64,000 bases of DNA, from assembly GCA_036275915.1 (NCBI GenBank), contig DASUCV010000018.1, positions 1 through 64,000 on the forward strand, given 5' to 3'. A program made the translations under genes and the position numbers. Positions 54,761-62,393 of this stretch are shown here, in pieces. The stretch's first letter is position 1; every line of letters begins with the position of its first letter. The notes beneath the pieces are model-generated. The model saw only the letters and a program-made list of their open reading frames with translations, ran no database searches and was not told the origin of the DNA. Source of the DNA: Candidatus Polarisedimenticolaceae bacterium. Lineage in GTDB: Bacteria; Acidobacteriota; Polarisedimenticolia; Polarisedimenticolales; DASRJG01.

Positions 54761-54950
54761 CGAATGAGCGGTCGCGGGCGAGGAAGTACTCATCAAATGT
54801 TGGAGCGCCTTCCGAGGTGCATTCTAAGAAACCCGGGGGCGAACCAGTTTGGAAGGATTAACGGCCGCCGACACTTGTATGTCGTCGCGTCCGCAGATTG
54901 CAACCGCCGCCGTCCGGAGAATCGCGCCAAAAGGGAGGTAGGATCACCTT

Positions 54951-55364
54951 GTGGCGCTGGTGTACCGGATCGATCGAAACGCCAAGCTCGTCGTGGCGGC
55001 GGGGTACGGGACGCTCACCGACGCCGACCTCTTCAGATACGAGCGGGAGACCGGTGCGCGATCCGACATGATCGGTTACGACGAGTTGATCGACGTGTCC
55101 TCGGTGACCGACATCGACGTCGCCTCGGAGGAGCGCATGGAAAATCTCGCGGCCGAGGCCGCTGCGAGGGACGCCTTCCATGGACCAGCGAAGCTGGCCA
55201 TCGTCGCGCCGGGCGAGTTCGCGTTCGGGTTGGGCCGCATATTCCAGATCCATCGGCGGGTCGAACCCGGGAGCACCAAGAACGTCGGCGTGTTCCGGAC
55301 CATGGATGCGGCGCTCGAGTTTCTCGGCATCGATCACCCGCTCGACTTGCCAGGCTTGGAGTGA
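54951..55364 (+). CDS. STAS/SpoIIAA-like small cytoplasmic protein
   Basis: A 137-residue protein from GTG 54951. The sequence MALVYRIDRNAKLVVAAGYG, then DELIDVSSVTDIDV and KLAIVAPGEFAFGLGRIFQ, is like SpoIIAA/STAS-type proteins of the form seen in many environmental bacteria, where they have unknown roles. No signal peptide. It stands alone among exported-peptide genes. Confidence 0.6.
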   Translation: MALVYRIDRNAKLVVAAGYGTLTDADLFRYERETGARSDMIGYDELIDVSSVTDIDVASEERMENLAAEAAARDAFHGPAKLAIVAPGEFAFGLGRIFQIHRRVEPGSTKNVGVFRTMDAALEFLGIDHPLDLPGLE

Positions 55365-55578
55365 TCAAAGCCGGTCGCATTCGATTGCCGTAGGCGAGCG
55401 GGGTGCGACCGCCGAGGGCGGCCGCGCGGCGAGCGGATACACCGCAACACGTTCGTGACATCGCGTGGCCTAACGAAGGCTAAACGGGTGCACCCCGATA
55501 GGGAGATTCTGGAAAACGCCCTCATCGGACCGGCGTAGCATGCCCCAAATCAATAATCGCACCAGGAGGTACGACGTC

Positions 55579-55770
55579 ATGAAGAAGCTCTTCGGCACGG
55601 CGCTCCTGATCGTCGTCGCTCTCGGGACGATCGCGATCGCGCTCCCCGTCCCCGACGCGATTGCATGTCTCCACTGCACCGCCATCCGATGTCCGCCGTG
55701 CACCCGTCTCGGCGGAGGCAGCTGCTTCAAGTGTCCGACCTGTCAGCCCATTCCCGGTTGCACTCCCTGA
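55579..55770 (+). CDS. Small exported eight-cysteine peptide (tandem paralogue A)
   Basis: A 63-residue product behind CAGGAGGT. Signal peptide MKKLFGTALLIVVALGT to about residue 28. The mature peptide has eight cysteines: ACLHC, IRCPPCTRLGGGSCFKCPTC and PGC. The next gene encodes a close paralogue 26 bases downstream. Probably a secreted disulfide-rich or metal-binding peptide. Confidence 0.7.
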   Translation: MKKLFGTALLIVVALGTIAIALPVPDAIACLHCTAIRCPPCTRLGGGSCFKCPTCQPIPGCTP

Positions 55771-55796
55771 GGGGAGAGCCAAGAGGAGGCCTCGGC

Positions 55797-55991
55797 ATGA
55801 AGAAACTGTTCGGCTCCGCTCTTCTCGTCGTGATCGCGTTGGGCACGCTCGCCGTGGTGATTCCAACCCCGATCAGCAACGCATGCTTGTTTTGCGTGCC
55901 GCCCGCCGACTGTCCGCCGTGCACTCATCTGGGCGGCGGGAGCTGCTTCAGGTGTCCGTACTGCGTGCCGACCCCGGGCTGCAAACACTAG
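55797..55991 (+). CDS. Small exported eight-cysteine peptide (tandem paralogue B)
   Basis: A 64-residue product with the same plan as its upstream neighbour: MKKLFGSALLVVIALGT signal, then ACLFC, DCPPCTHLGGGSCFRCPYC and PGC. All eight cysteines and the LGGGSCF core are conserved while the spacers vary, which argues that both genes are under selection. Ribosome site GAGG lies 8 bases upstream. Likely co-transcribed with paralogue A. Confidence 0.7.
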   Translation: MKKLFGSALLVVIALGTLAVVIPTPISNACLFCVPPADCPPCTHLGGGSCFRCPYCVPTPGCKH

Positions 55992-56100
55992 CTCGCAATG
56001 GCGCGGGGAAGATCGCTGATGCGAAGGGTGCGCCCCGCACAGCAGCGGTAGGTCACGAGCGGTCACGAGGCTGACTCGCTCGCATTCTCGACAGGTAAGA

Positions 56101-56130
56101 GGTCCCCGGCCGCAAGCTCGGCCGGGGACC
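56101..56130 (-). terminator. GC-rich hairpin after the decayed six-cysteine gene
   Basis: A perfect 12-bp stem, GGTCCCCGGCCG / CGGCCGGGGACC, with a 6-base loop. It follows the minus-strand remnant at 56139 as the similar hairpin at 54543 follows its homologue, and could also stop transcripts of the tandem peptide genes. Confidence 0.5.
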
Positions 56131-56138
56131 GGAGAGTT

Positions 56139-56252
56139 CTACCCCGCCCAACGGATGCAGAGCGCGTTGTTCGGGCAGCAGAAGCTATGCCCGTCCCCGC
56201 AGGTAACCAGGTGCAGCACGCAAGGTTTCGCAACTTCGCGGCTGTCTTCTGG
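56139..56252 (-). pseudogene. Fragment of a six-cysteine exported peptide gene
   Basis: The minus frame ending at TAG 56139 reads PCVLHLVTCGDGHSFCCPNN then ALCIRWAG, clearly homologous to the peptide at 54347. A TGA lies at 56253-56255 directly upstream, and the signal peptide and start are missing. It is therefore a 5'-truncated copy. Confidence 0.7.
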
Positions 56253-56255
56253 TCA

Positions 56256-56283
56256 CTAGGTGGGTCTAGACCGTCGTTGTAAG
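56256..56283 (-). pseudogene. Possible tyrosine recombinase scar (copy 3)
   Basis: The minus frame LTTTV-stop-THLV resembles the integrase tail LTTTVYTHPSD, with the active-site Tyr codon replaced by TAG. DNA similarity to 30921-30950 supports it, but the piece is very short. Confidence 0.35.
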
Positions 56284-56342
56284 AGGCGACGAGTGGCGGG
56301 CGAGGCACCAACGGGGACGATGTTGGGGGAGTCGCAGCGCCA

Positions 56343-56999
56343 CTACGGCGATCGAGACTTTCCATTCGCCGGGTAAAGTCTGAGGAGCTGACGCTTTTCG
56401 TCGTCCATGAGCGGAAAGATTCGACGCTCGTCCGAGCGAAACAAGCTGGGCCGACAGGGAGCAGGACGGCCGCACATCGGCATGGTGGGGTCGCTGTTGT
56501 GCCCCAGGCCGATGGCGTGACCCAGTTCGTGAGTGATCACGTTGAGCGCCACGTTCGGGAGGTTGATCGGAGGAAAGTCAGGCCCGCGAATGCCGATGAC
56601 GCGTTTCGAAGCCGCATCAAACGGTCCTGTGAACGAGACAAACTCAGATTGCCCAAGCAGAATCGTGAGATCGCCGGGTAGGTCTCGGAGTGCCGGGGGG
56701 ATGTCCACGCGTCCGTTCGAGGCGCCGACCACGGAATGGCTTAGCGACTGCAATGCTTCTTCCGGCACCGGGCGCACGAGTCGTTGGACGGGCCCGAGCC
56801 TGAAACCCGAGCCAAGGTCTTCCAGCGTCTGATTCCAGAACGACACGGCTTCATCGACGAGCTTCAGACGAGGGTCGCCTTCGGCACCGATGACCACGAT
56901 CTTTGGGCTGTGACGCCACGGCACACCGAACTGTGCGTGAGCGGGCGCTGTGGTAACGCTCGCGATGATCATCGAGACGCACGCCAAGGTCGATTTCAT
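56343..56999 (-). CDS. Exported matrixin-like zinc metalloprotease
   Basis: A 218-residue protein with a signal peptide (to about residue 22). The zinc site is HELGHAIGLGHNSDPTMPM: HExxHxxGxxH with the Met-turn soon after, the metzincin signature. Upstream FWNQTLEDLGSGFRL is the start of the catalytic domain. Probably secreted. It lies amid genes for small secreted peptides and could process such products, but this is speculation. Confidence 0.88.
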   Translation of the reverse strand: MKSTLACVSMIIASVTTAPAHAQFGVPWRHSPKIVVIGAEGDPRLKLVDEAVSFWNQTLEDLGSGFRLGPVQRLVRPVPEEALQSLSHSVVGASNGRVDIPPALRDLPGDLTILLGQSEFVSFTGPFDAASKRVIGIRGPDFPPINLPNVALNVITHELGHAIGLGHNSDPTMPMCGRPAPCRPSLFRSDERRIFPLMDDEKRQLLRLYPANGKSRSP

Positions 57000-57052
57000 G
57001 GTCGCTGCTCCTGCTGGTAGCGCGAGGGTGCGGCACCCGCACAGGTTCGCTC

Positions 57053-57072
57053 GGTGGGGGAGGAAGTCAAGG
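57053..57072 (+). repeat. 20-bp repeat GGTGGGGGAGGAAGTCAAGG, copy 1
   Basis: Identical words are at 59364-59383 and 60175-60194, all on this strand and all close to the upstream or downstream end of a minus-strand gene. Confidence 0.8.
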
Positions 57073-57134
57073 AGAGCAATTGTGCCGTGCGTGGGCGACT
57101 CAACACGAACGGTCTCAGAGAAACGCCGGGCGAT

Positions 57135-58124
57135 TCAACTGTGACCAGCGTCGGAAATCGAGCGTGGCGTGGCACCCAGCGCGAAGGTTGTACCTAGCCC
57201 AGCAAAAAGATAACGATCACCAAATGCTTTCTTGAGTGCGGTGAAAGTCGGCTCGCCAGTGCAGTGGCCAGGTGCGATGAAGGCCACTTTGAAAGTATCG
57301 CGCAGAGTCGCGACGATCTTCTCGATTTCCTGGTCGTTGGATACCACCATATGGAAACCGCCAGCTAGGAAGTGGATTCGTGGGTTGATCGCGGCCGCGG
57401 CTGCGACGATGTTGTCGATGCCCGGATGCGAGCAGCCCACCACGATCACTATGCCGTCGGGCGTGTTGATCGCGAGCGACAGCTCGCGCAACTCTAGCGT
57501 CCCCGGTTTGTCCGAGACCAGCGCGATCAGATGGATGCCGGGGGCAACCTCCGTGGTCTTGTCGATCAACTCGAAGTTGACGCCGGGCCAGGCGGCTCCG
57601 AACCGCATCACTGCGGGTGGCGCGCCGTCGTAGTAGCGTTGCTCAGGGGGCAGAGAGGCATCCTTGCGATAGAAGGTGCTCGGCAGGTCGCTGCCATACA
57701 CGCCGAAACCCTCCTTGGGCGCGTAGATCTTCACCTTGGGATTCACACTCAGGACATAGGCCATGCCTCCCATGTGATCGCCATGGCGGTGGGACATGAC
57801 GACGAAGTCGAGCTTGGATAGATCGATGCCTTTTGCCTTCGCGTTCTGGGCCAGGATGTCGGAGTTGTTGCCTGTGTCGAAGAGGATGCGCTTGCCACCA
57901 TATTCGATGAGTGCGGCATACCCCCAGTCCTTCTGCATGGCGGAAGACTTGCCGAAGGCGTCGTAGAGAATGGTGATCTGCGCCTTGGTCGAGTCGCCGC
58001 CCGCCGCAGCCGGTGGCGAGCTCGTCGTTGCGAATCCGGCGAGAAGCATGGCCAGTGGTGCAAGCCCAAAGCAGCTCGCTAGCCCGCGCACCCCGCGGCG
58101 AGCCGCTTGCCTTCGCCTCAGCAT
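57135..58124 (-). CDS. Exported MBL-fold metallohydrolase
   Basis: A 329-residue protein with an N-terminal twin-Arg-like/Sec leader (LRRRQAARRGVRGLASCFGL, then a hydrophobic stretch). The metallo-beta-lactamase motif is SHRHGDHMGG; further ligands are in VVGCSHPG and the C-terminal FIAPGHCTGE. The arrangement fits the DHPPP-synthase-like MBL subgroup, here moved outside the cytoplasm. The substrate is unknown. A TonB-like protein is encoded just upstream. Confidence 0.85.
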   Translation of the reverse strand: MLRRRQAARRGVRGLASCFGLAPLAMLLAGFATTSSPPAAAGGDSTKAQITILYDAFGKSSAMQKDWGYAALIEYGGKRILFDTGNNSDILAQNAKAKGIDLSKLDFVVMSHRHGDHMGGMAYVLSVNPKVKIYAPKEGFGVYGSDLPSTFYRKDASLPPEQRYYDGAPPAVMRFGAAWPGVNFELIDKTTEVAPGIHLIALVSDKPGTLELRELSLAINTPDGIVIVVGCSHPGIDNIVAAAAAINPRIHFLAGGFHMVVSNDQEIEKIVATLRDTFKVAFIAPGHCTGEPTFTALKKAFGDRYLFAGLGTTFALGATPRSISDAGHS

Positions 58125-58144
58125 TGTTAGACCGTCAGCGCGTT

Positions 58145-58564
58145 TCACTTCGAGCCCGAGGGAACGATATCGACCTTCACTACCGAGTCGAACGCGATGG
58201 CCTTGTCGTCTTTGACCGCCGGTTGATATTTCCACTTGGACACTCCGCCGCGAATTTCCTGGTCGATCGGATCACAGATCTCCTTCGAAGCCTTGCTAAG
58301 CTCGCTCTCGCCCTCGTTCCGCGTGCCGCACAACAAGAGTTCAATCACGCCTACCGACCCGTCCGGTTCGATGTGTACGCGGTAGAGCAGTTTCACTCGG
58401 AATCGAGCGTTCTCCAGCACCTTGGGCGGTGGGAGTTCGGTCGGGTTTAGTCGTACAGGAGGAGTGACCCCGTCGGGGGGATCTTCCCAGGCAATGACGG
58501 CAGTGGTGCACAACACGAACGCCGACGCGACAATGAGTATTCGGCGCATCTGGTCAGTGTTCAT
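58145..58564 (-). CDS. Exported TonB C-terminal-like domain protein
   Basis: A 139-residue protein with a signal peptide (to about residue 25). The mature part (LLYRVHIEPDGSVGVIELLL, GGVSKWKYQPAVKDDKAIA, VVKVDIV) is a TonB C-terminal fold of the type found without the membrane anchor and Pro-rich spacer. Such domains occur in many Acidobacteria exported proteins. It is 20 bases upstream of the MBL gene on the same strand. Confidence 0.75.
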   Translation of the reverse strand: MNTDQMRRILIVASAFVLCTTAVIAWEDPPDGVTPPVRLNPTELPPPKVLENARFRVKLLYRVHIEPDGSVGVIELLLCGTRNEGESELSKASKEICDPIDQEIRGGVSKWKYQPAVKDDKAIAFDSVVKVDIVPSGSK

Positions 58565-58786
58565 CAGATCGGTTTAACGTCGCGCGTCGCCCGCGCGCCC
58601 GGCGGCGAGGCGCGTGCCACTCCGAGTTCGGCCAGCGGTGGCACGTCGTCCCCGGCTACTACGACCCCTGGGACATGGCGTCCATCCGTGGCCTCGACGG
58701 CCGGGAATCGCCCTAGGCCGCAGTTTGTATCCCTGCGTCGAACAGGCCGGGGGAACCACCCTTCCCTCGGCCTCTGCCCCGTCGAC

Positions 58787-58939
58787 TTACTTCTTGGTGG
58801 TGGCGAGTCGGAGTGTCGTATTGAAGCACGGACAGGTACAAAGCCGGCTCGTAGACGACGACGTGTTGCACCCTCCACTGCGCTCGCGGGATTCGATCTC
58901 CTCCACCTCGAGGTCCAGGGCCTGCATGTTCTCCTTCAT
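58787..58939 (-). CDS. Candidate RiPP precursor peptide with GG leader
   Basis: A 50-residue product from ATG 58939 behind GAGGAGAAACTC. The first 23 residues are an acidic leader (MQALDLEVEEIESRERSGG) ending in Gly-Gly. The remaining 27 form a core rich in Cys, Ser and Thr (CNTSSSTSRLCTCPCFNTT) with four cysteines. This is the plan of lanthipeptide or thiopeptide-type precursors. There is no hydrophobic signal peptide, unlike its neighbours. No modifying enzyme or transporter is found in the window, so the class is open. Confidence 0.55.
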   Translation of the reverse strand: MKENMQALDLEVEEIESRERSGGCNTSSSTSRLCTCPCFNTTLRLATTKK

Positions 58940-59092
58940 GAGTTTCTCCTCGCCCGCGCCTGGTAATGCAGCGTCGACCATCGAACGCCGGCGATCTTCG
59001 GGATCGGAGCGCGGGTGCGTTCACCATTACCCCCGAACTAAGAACGCGTCAAGCGGTCGCGCGGGGCGTGTTGCCGGCAGCGCAGGTCTGAA

Positions 59093-59269
59093 CTACGAGC
59101 AAAGGCGCTGCGTGCAGATGACTTTGCCGCCGACCTGACAACAGGTGTTGCAGTCGACCTTCCAGCACGACCCGGCGGAGGCCGTCGGCGAGGCTAACAG
59201 TGCCGCAATTCCCGTGGCGACGACGGCGGCAATCAGAACCGAAGTTACCAACCTTGCCTTCTTATTCAT
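59093..59269 (-). CDS. Small exported six-cysteine peptide
   Basis: A 58-residue product behind GGAGGTGGATA. Signal peptide MNKKARLVTSVLIAAVVATG to about residue 32 (ending TASA). The mature peptide is GSCWKVDCNTCCQVGGKVIC and TQRLCS, six cysteines including a CC pair. Not similar in sequence to the other small peptides, but the same plan. It is 153 bases upstream of the RiPP-like gene on the same strand. Confidence 0.65.
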   Translation of the reverse strand: MNKKARLVTSVLIAAVVATGIAALLASPTASAGSCWKVDCNTCCQVGGKVICTQRLCS

Positions 59270-59363
59270 TATCCACCTCCTCGGTGCGGAACTTACCATC
59301 CTAGGCCGGGTGAGCGTCGTGCTTTCTACCGACGGTGGCCGAAGCAATCGACGTGCCCAGCCC

Positions 59364-59383
59364 GGTGGGGGAGGAAGTCAAGG
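59364..59383 (+). repeat. 20-bp repeat GGTGGGGGAGGAAGTCAAGG, copy 2
   Basis: Exact copy of 57053-57072; it overlaps the 3' end of the membrane protein gene. Confidence 0.8.
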
Positions 59384-60052
59384 CGTGGTCGCGGTCGAGC
59401 CTCTGACGTCGCGGGGGCGGCGATCAGCTATCCACCAGATCACCAGCGCAAAGAGCACGTAGGCGGTCAGTGCAGTGTAGGCGAACGCACGATCTGACCT
59501 TGGGGGCGGTGAGACGAAGGTCGTGAATGCCTGAATGAGCAGCAGCGTCGTGCCGAACACAACGGTTCCGACCGGGCGGCGGGCGCCGCCGCGCAGGTAA
59601 TACGAGAGCCCGCCACCAAGTATGAGAGCTTCGACGGCGAACGCGATCAAGGGGGCGTTCCAGAGGCCAAAGCCGACCTTGGCAGTATTCGCGTAAAGCG
59701 GCAAGTCCGCGACATGGACGACAAGATCGAGGGCCCAGTGTGAGAACACCGCGGCCCCAAGCACGACGCCTGCTTGCCACCGCGCAGGGTGGATGATCGC
59801 TCGGTAGAGAACCGCAACCAGGAGTGCCCAAGCGAGCGCGGTCAGTAGCCCGTGTGTGAACGGCATGTAGTAGAGATCAAGCGCGTTGGAGCCAGTGAAG
59901 TGGGGCACGATCCTAACTCTCTCGATTCCAAGCAAGACCAAGGGCGCCCAGAGAACGTCTAGGAACTGGACCGCGATGAAGAGCAGCCAGAGAGGGATCG
60001 ATGGTTCAAGGCGCTTCGCCACAAACGCGGGGCCGTAGTGACCAACAAACAT
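59378..60052 (-). CDS. Polytopic membrane protein of unknown function
   Basis: A 224-residue protein with six or seven helices. Conserved-looking His/Asp positions occur in MFVGHYGPAFVAKRL, MPFTHGLLTALAW and SHWALDLVVHVAD, the pattern of YdjM-like membrane proteins annotated as metal-dependent hydrolases. It is an orphan gene here. The enzymatic label is not proven for this family. Confidence 0.65.
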   Translation of the reverse strand: MFVGHYGPAFVAKRLEPSIPLWLLFIAVQFLDVLWAPLVLLGIERVRIVPHFTGSNALDLYYMPFTHGLLTALAWALLVAVLYRAIIHPARWQAGVVLGAAVFSHWALDLVVHVADLPLYANTAKVGFGLWNAPLIAFAVEALILGGGLSYYLRGGARRPVGTVVFGTTLLLIQAFTTFVSPPPRSDRAFAYTALTAYVLFALVIWWIADRRPRDVRGSTATTP

Positions 60053-60174
60053 CAGGATCTCCGATGCGTGGCCTGCGGGAGCCGCCTAACGTGGCGCGCA
60101 GTCCACGCGCCCAGTGCCGCGGCGAGCGTGAGCGTGGCGGCGGACAGATGCGGCATCTCGGACAGGAGGGCCGA

Positions 60175-60194
60175 GGTGGGGGAGGAAGTCAAGG
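60175..60194 (+). repeat. 20-bp repeat GGTGGGGGAGGAAGTCAAGG, copy 3
   Basis: Exact copy of 57053-57072, in the gap between two minus-strand genes. Confidence 0.8.
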
Positions 60195-60210
60195 CCCGCC
60201 CTGGACGAAT

Positions 60211-61722
60211 TTACGGACAGCCTCCCGACAGGTTCTGCGGGTAGTCACACCCCGGCAGTCCGATCGCCTCGGGGCGCTCGCCCCCTCCAGAGGCCTTCCC
60301 GTACGATCCCTCCAGCGTCGGAGTGTTCCCGACGATCACCCAGAAGAAGCTCCCCGCCCCTGGATTGAATGTCGCCGTGCCGTGGTTCCCGACGCCGCAG
60401 GCTTGCCCACTGTACCCATACGTGGAGACGCTCGACAGCGGCCCGTACACGATGTGATGGTCGGTGGCGAAGCAGGCGGACCCGTAGCTCACGGTGATGT
60501 CGCCCGTGGCCTTGTTGTACGCGGTGACAATCATCGCTTCCGAGACCGCCGCCTCTCCCGGTGCGGGGGGAGTCAGGCCGCCGTCGACGATGAACACAGT
60601 GCCGTACCCGCTGGGTCCGCTGCTTGACGCGGTGCCGTAGAGCTTGCCGTCGCTCGCCTGCACGAGACTGTCCATCACGAACTTGCCCGTGTCCACCGTG
60701 AAGGAAGCGGATTGCAGGAGCGTCCCGCTCGTGTTGATCGAGAAGACCATCCCGCCGGACTGTGTTCCCCCGCCGGTCGTCGTGTCCCACAGATTCTGGT
60801 CGGCCGTCTGCACCACTCCGTTTGGGCGCTGGCCTTCCGCTGCTGTCGTGAGGTCGAGGATCCTCTGGTAGTTGTTGCCGTCCCGATCCACCGCGAAGAT
60901 GATTCCCACGTTGGCCGCGCCGCCCTGGTAGGTCGCGCCGTACAACCTGCCGTCGACCCCCTCGATGAGTGGACCGGTTCCGTAGAACCCCTCGCCGGTG
61001 CCGAAGAGGTGCACGATCTGTAAAGCTCCTCCACGCGTAATCTCGTAGACGCCTCCCGCCGCAAGACCATAGAGGTTCCTGTCGGAACCCAGGATCAGAC
61101 CGTTCGAGGGCGTGCCGAGCCCGGTGTTGTAGAGCCCGTACAGCGCGGTATAAGCCCCGCTCGTGCTGATCCGGAAGAGGTACGGGTTGATGATCGGGCT
61201 CGTCGTGACGCCGTAGAGGTAGCCGTCGGCGCCGAACGCGAGGCTACCCTGCGGGTTCGCGCCGTCGGAGCAGGGCGTCGTCGAACAGAAATCGTAGAGC
61301 TTTTGGAACTGACCGGTCTTGCTGATCTTGTAGACGATGCCGTCGCTGTGTGGGACGCCGCCCATGTACGTCGTACCGTAGAGCCAACCGTCCGGCCCCT
61401 CGACGAGACCGCCCTCCGGCTCGCTGCCGTTTCCGTACGGCGCTGCGGAGCTTTCGTAAGCGAACGTGTGAAGGACCGTGAGCTGTCCCTGCGGCGTGAG
61501 CTTGAAGACGGTCCCGTTGCACGGTTGAGCGCAGCCGAGACCGTCGTCTCCTCCCTGCGCCGTTGTGCCGTAGAAGTTGCCGTCGGACGCTTGGAGGAGC
61601 GGCGCGAGCGGGTCCCCTCCCGTGGTCGCGGTGAACGGGACGAGGCGGGTGATCGTCGCCGCGAGCGTCGGACCAAACGTTGTCGTGATCGTGAGAGCGA
61701 GGCAGACCGCGAGCTTCTTCAA
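60211..61722 (-). CDS. Secreted GloVer-repeat beta-propeller-like protein
   Basis: About 503 residues. The likely start is TTG 61722 behind GAGGGG at 8 bases; GTG 61731 overlaps that site. A signal peptide (LKKLAVCLALTITTTFG) precedes about eight repeats such as DGNFYGTTAQGG, DGWLYGTTYMGG and DGRLYGATYQGG, each followed by an FKL/FAVD strand: the TIGR03803 (GloVer) repeat. The C-terminal part is a separate small domain (VSYGSACFATDHHIVYGP) with paired cysteines. Probably extracellular. Confidence 0.82.
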   Translation of the reverse strand: MKKLAVCLALTITTTFGPTLAATITRLVPFTATTGGDPLAPLLQASDGNFYGTTAQGGDDGLGCAQPCNGTVFKLTPQGQLTVLHTFAYESSAAPYGNGSEPEGGLVEGPDGWLYGTTYMGGVPHSDGIVYKISKTGQFQKLYDFCSTTPCSDGANPQGSLAFGADGYLYGVTTSPIINPYLFRISTSGAYTALYGLYNTGLGTPSNGLILGSDRNLYGLAAGGVYEITRGGALQIVHLFGTGEGFYGTGPLIEGVDGRLYGATYQGGAANVGIIFAVDRDGNNYQRILDLTTAAEGQRPNGVVQTADQNLWDTTTGGGTQSGGMVFSINTSGTLLQSASFTVDTGKFVMDSLVQASDGKLYGTASSSGPSGYGTVFIVDGGLTPPAPGEAAVSEAMIVTAYNKATGDITVSYGSACFATDHHIVYGPLSSVSTYGYSGQACGVGNHGTATFNPGAGSFFWVIVGNTPTLEGSYGKASGGGERPEAIGLPGCDYPQNLSGGCP

Positions 61723-61898
61723 GGTTGCCACCCCTCGATGCGCTCCGTGCGGAGGCGAGACTCCCCAACCCATGCTTGAAATTTCGAGGAATGATACGTC
61801 GAGAAACACCGCCGAGCTATCGATCGGTGTTCCCATCCCCGCAACCCCATGGGGAGGCCGATCTGAGATTCCGGCCAACGCGAGCTATTCTCGTCAGG

Positions 61899-62381
61899 AT
61901 GCGTCCCATACCCGCCCGCCTTCTGCTGTCCACTGTCATGGTCGGCGCGCTTGTCGCCGGCGTCCTGACGTCGAAGCCCATCTTCGTCGTCCTCGCGCTT
62001 GTCGCCGGCGTTCTGCTTGCGACGAGCCTCGCCACGGGTCGTCGCCCCATCACGCGTGCGATTCAACGCTTCAGGAATCAACCAGTCGAGGTCCGCATCT
62101 GGGGAGCCCCGCCTCCTGCTTCGTCCGGCGACGCGTTGATTGTGAGCTCCGTGAACGCGCTGGGCGCAGGTGTCCACGTATTCTTCAGCGCCGAAGGGCG
62201 TGCACGTATGCATCTCAAGGTGGCTCAACCCACGGAGTTGAACGTCACGTCCGACAGCGTCGTGATTGGAGCTGCAAGGTACGTGCAATGGGAAGGGAAG
62301 AAGATGTCTCGCGCCGATTCCGCACCGGCGGTGGCCATCGTGTGTACGCGCGCGGTTCCGTTCCCACCCGCGCCGCATTGA
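61899..62381 (+). CDS. Membrane-anchored protein of unknown function
   Basis: A 160-residue protein with an N-terminal hydrophobic pair (LLLSTVMVGALVAGVL, IFVVLALVAGVLLAT) and a soluble domain of about 95 residues (HVFFSAEGRARMHLKVAQPT). ATG 61899 follows AGG. No family recognised. It is 12 bases upstream of a GIY-YIG gene on the same strand. Confidence 0.55.
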   Translation: MRPIPARLLLSTVMVGALVAGVLTSKPIFVVLALVAGVLLATSLATGRRPITRAIQRFRNQPVEVRIWGAPPPASSGDALIVSSVNALGAGVHVFFSAEGRARMHLKVAQPTELNVTSDSVVIGAARYVQWEGKKMSRADSAPAVAIVCTRAVPFPPAPH

Positions 62382-62393
62382 TATGATCGTCCG

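Larger units (their letters stand above)
54530..54950. other. Stretch without an intact gene
   Basis: Contains the hairpin after the six-cysteine gene and a recombinase remnant (54640-54760). The right end holds the ribosome site GGGAGGTAGGA of the next gene. Confidence 0.4.

Noticed and set aside
58620-58716. Plus-strand frame EFGQRWHVVPGYYDPWDMAS
   Set aside because: It looks protein-like but is about 30 codons long, has no start and no known relative; it could be a gene scrap.
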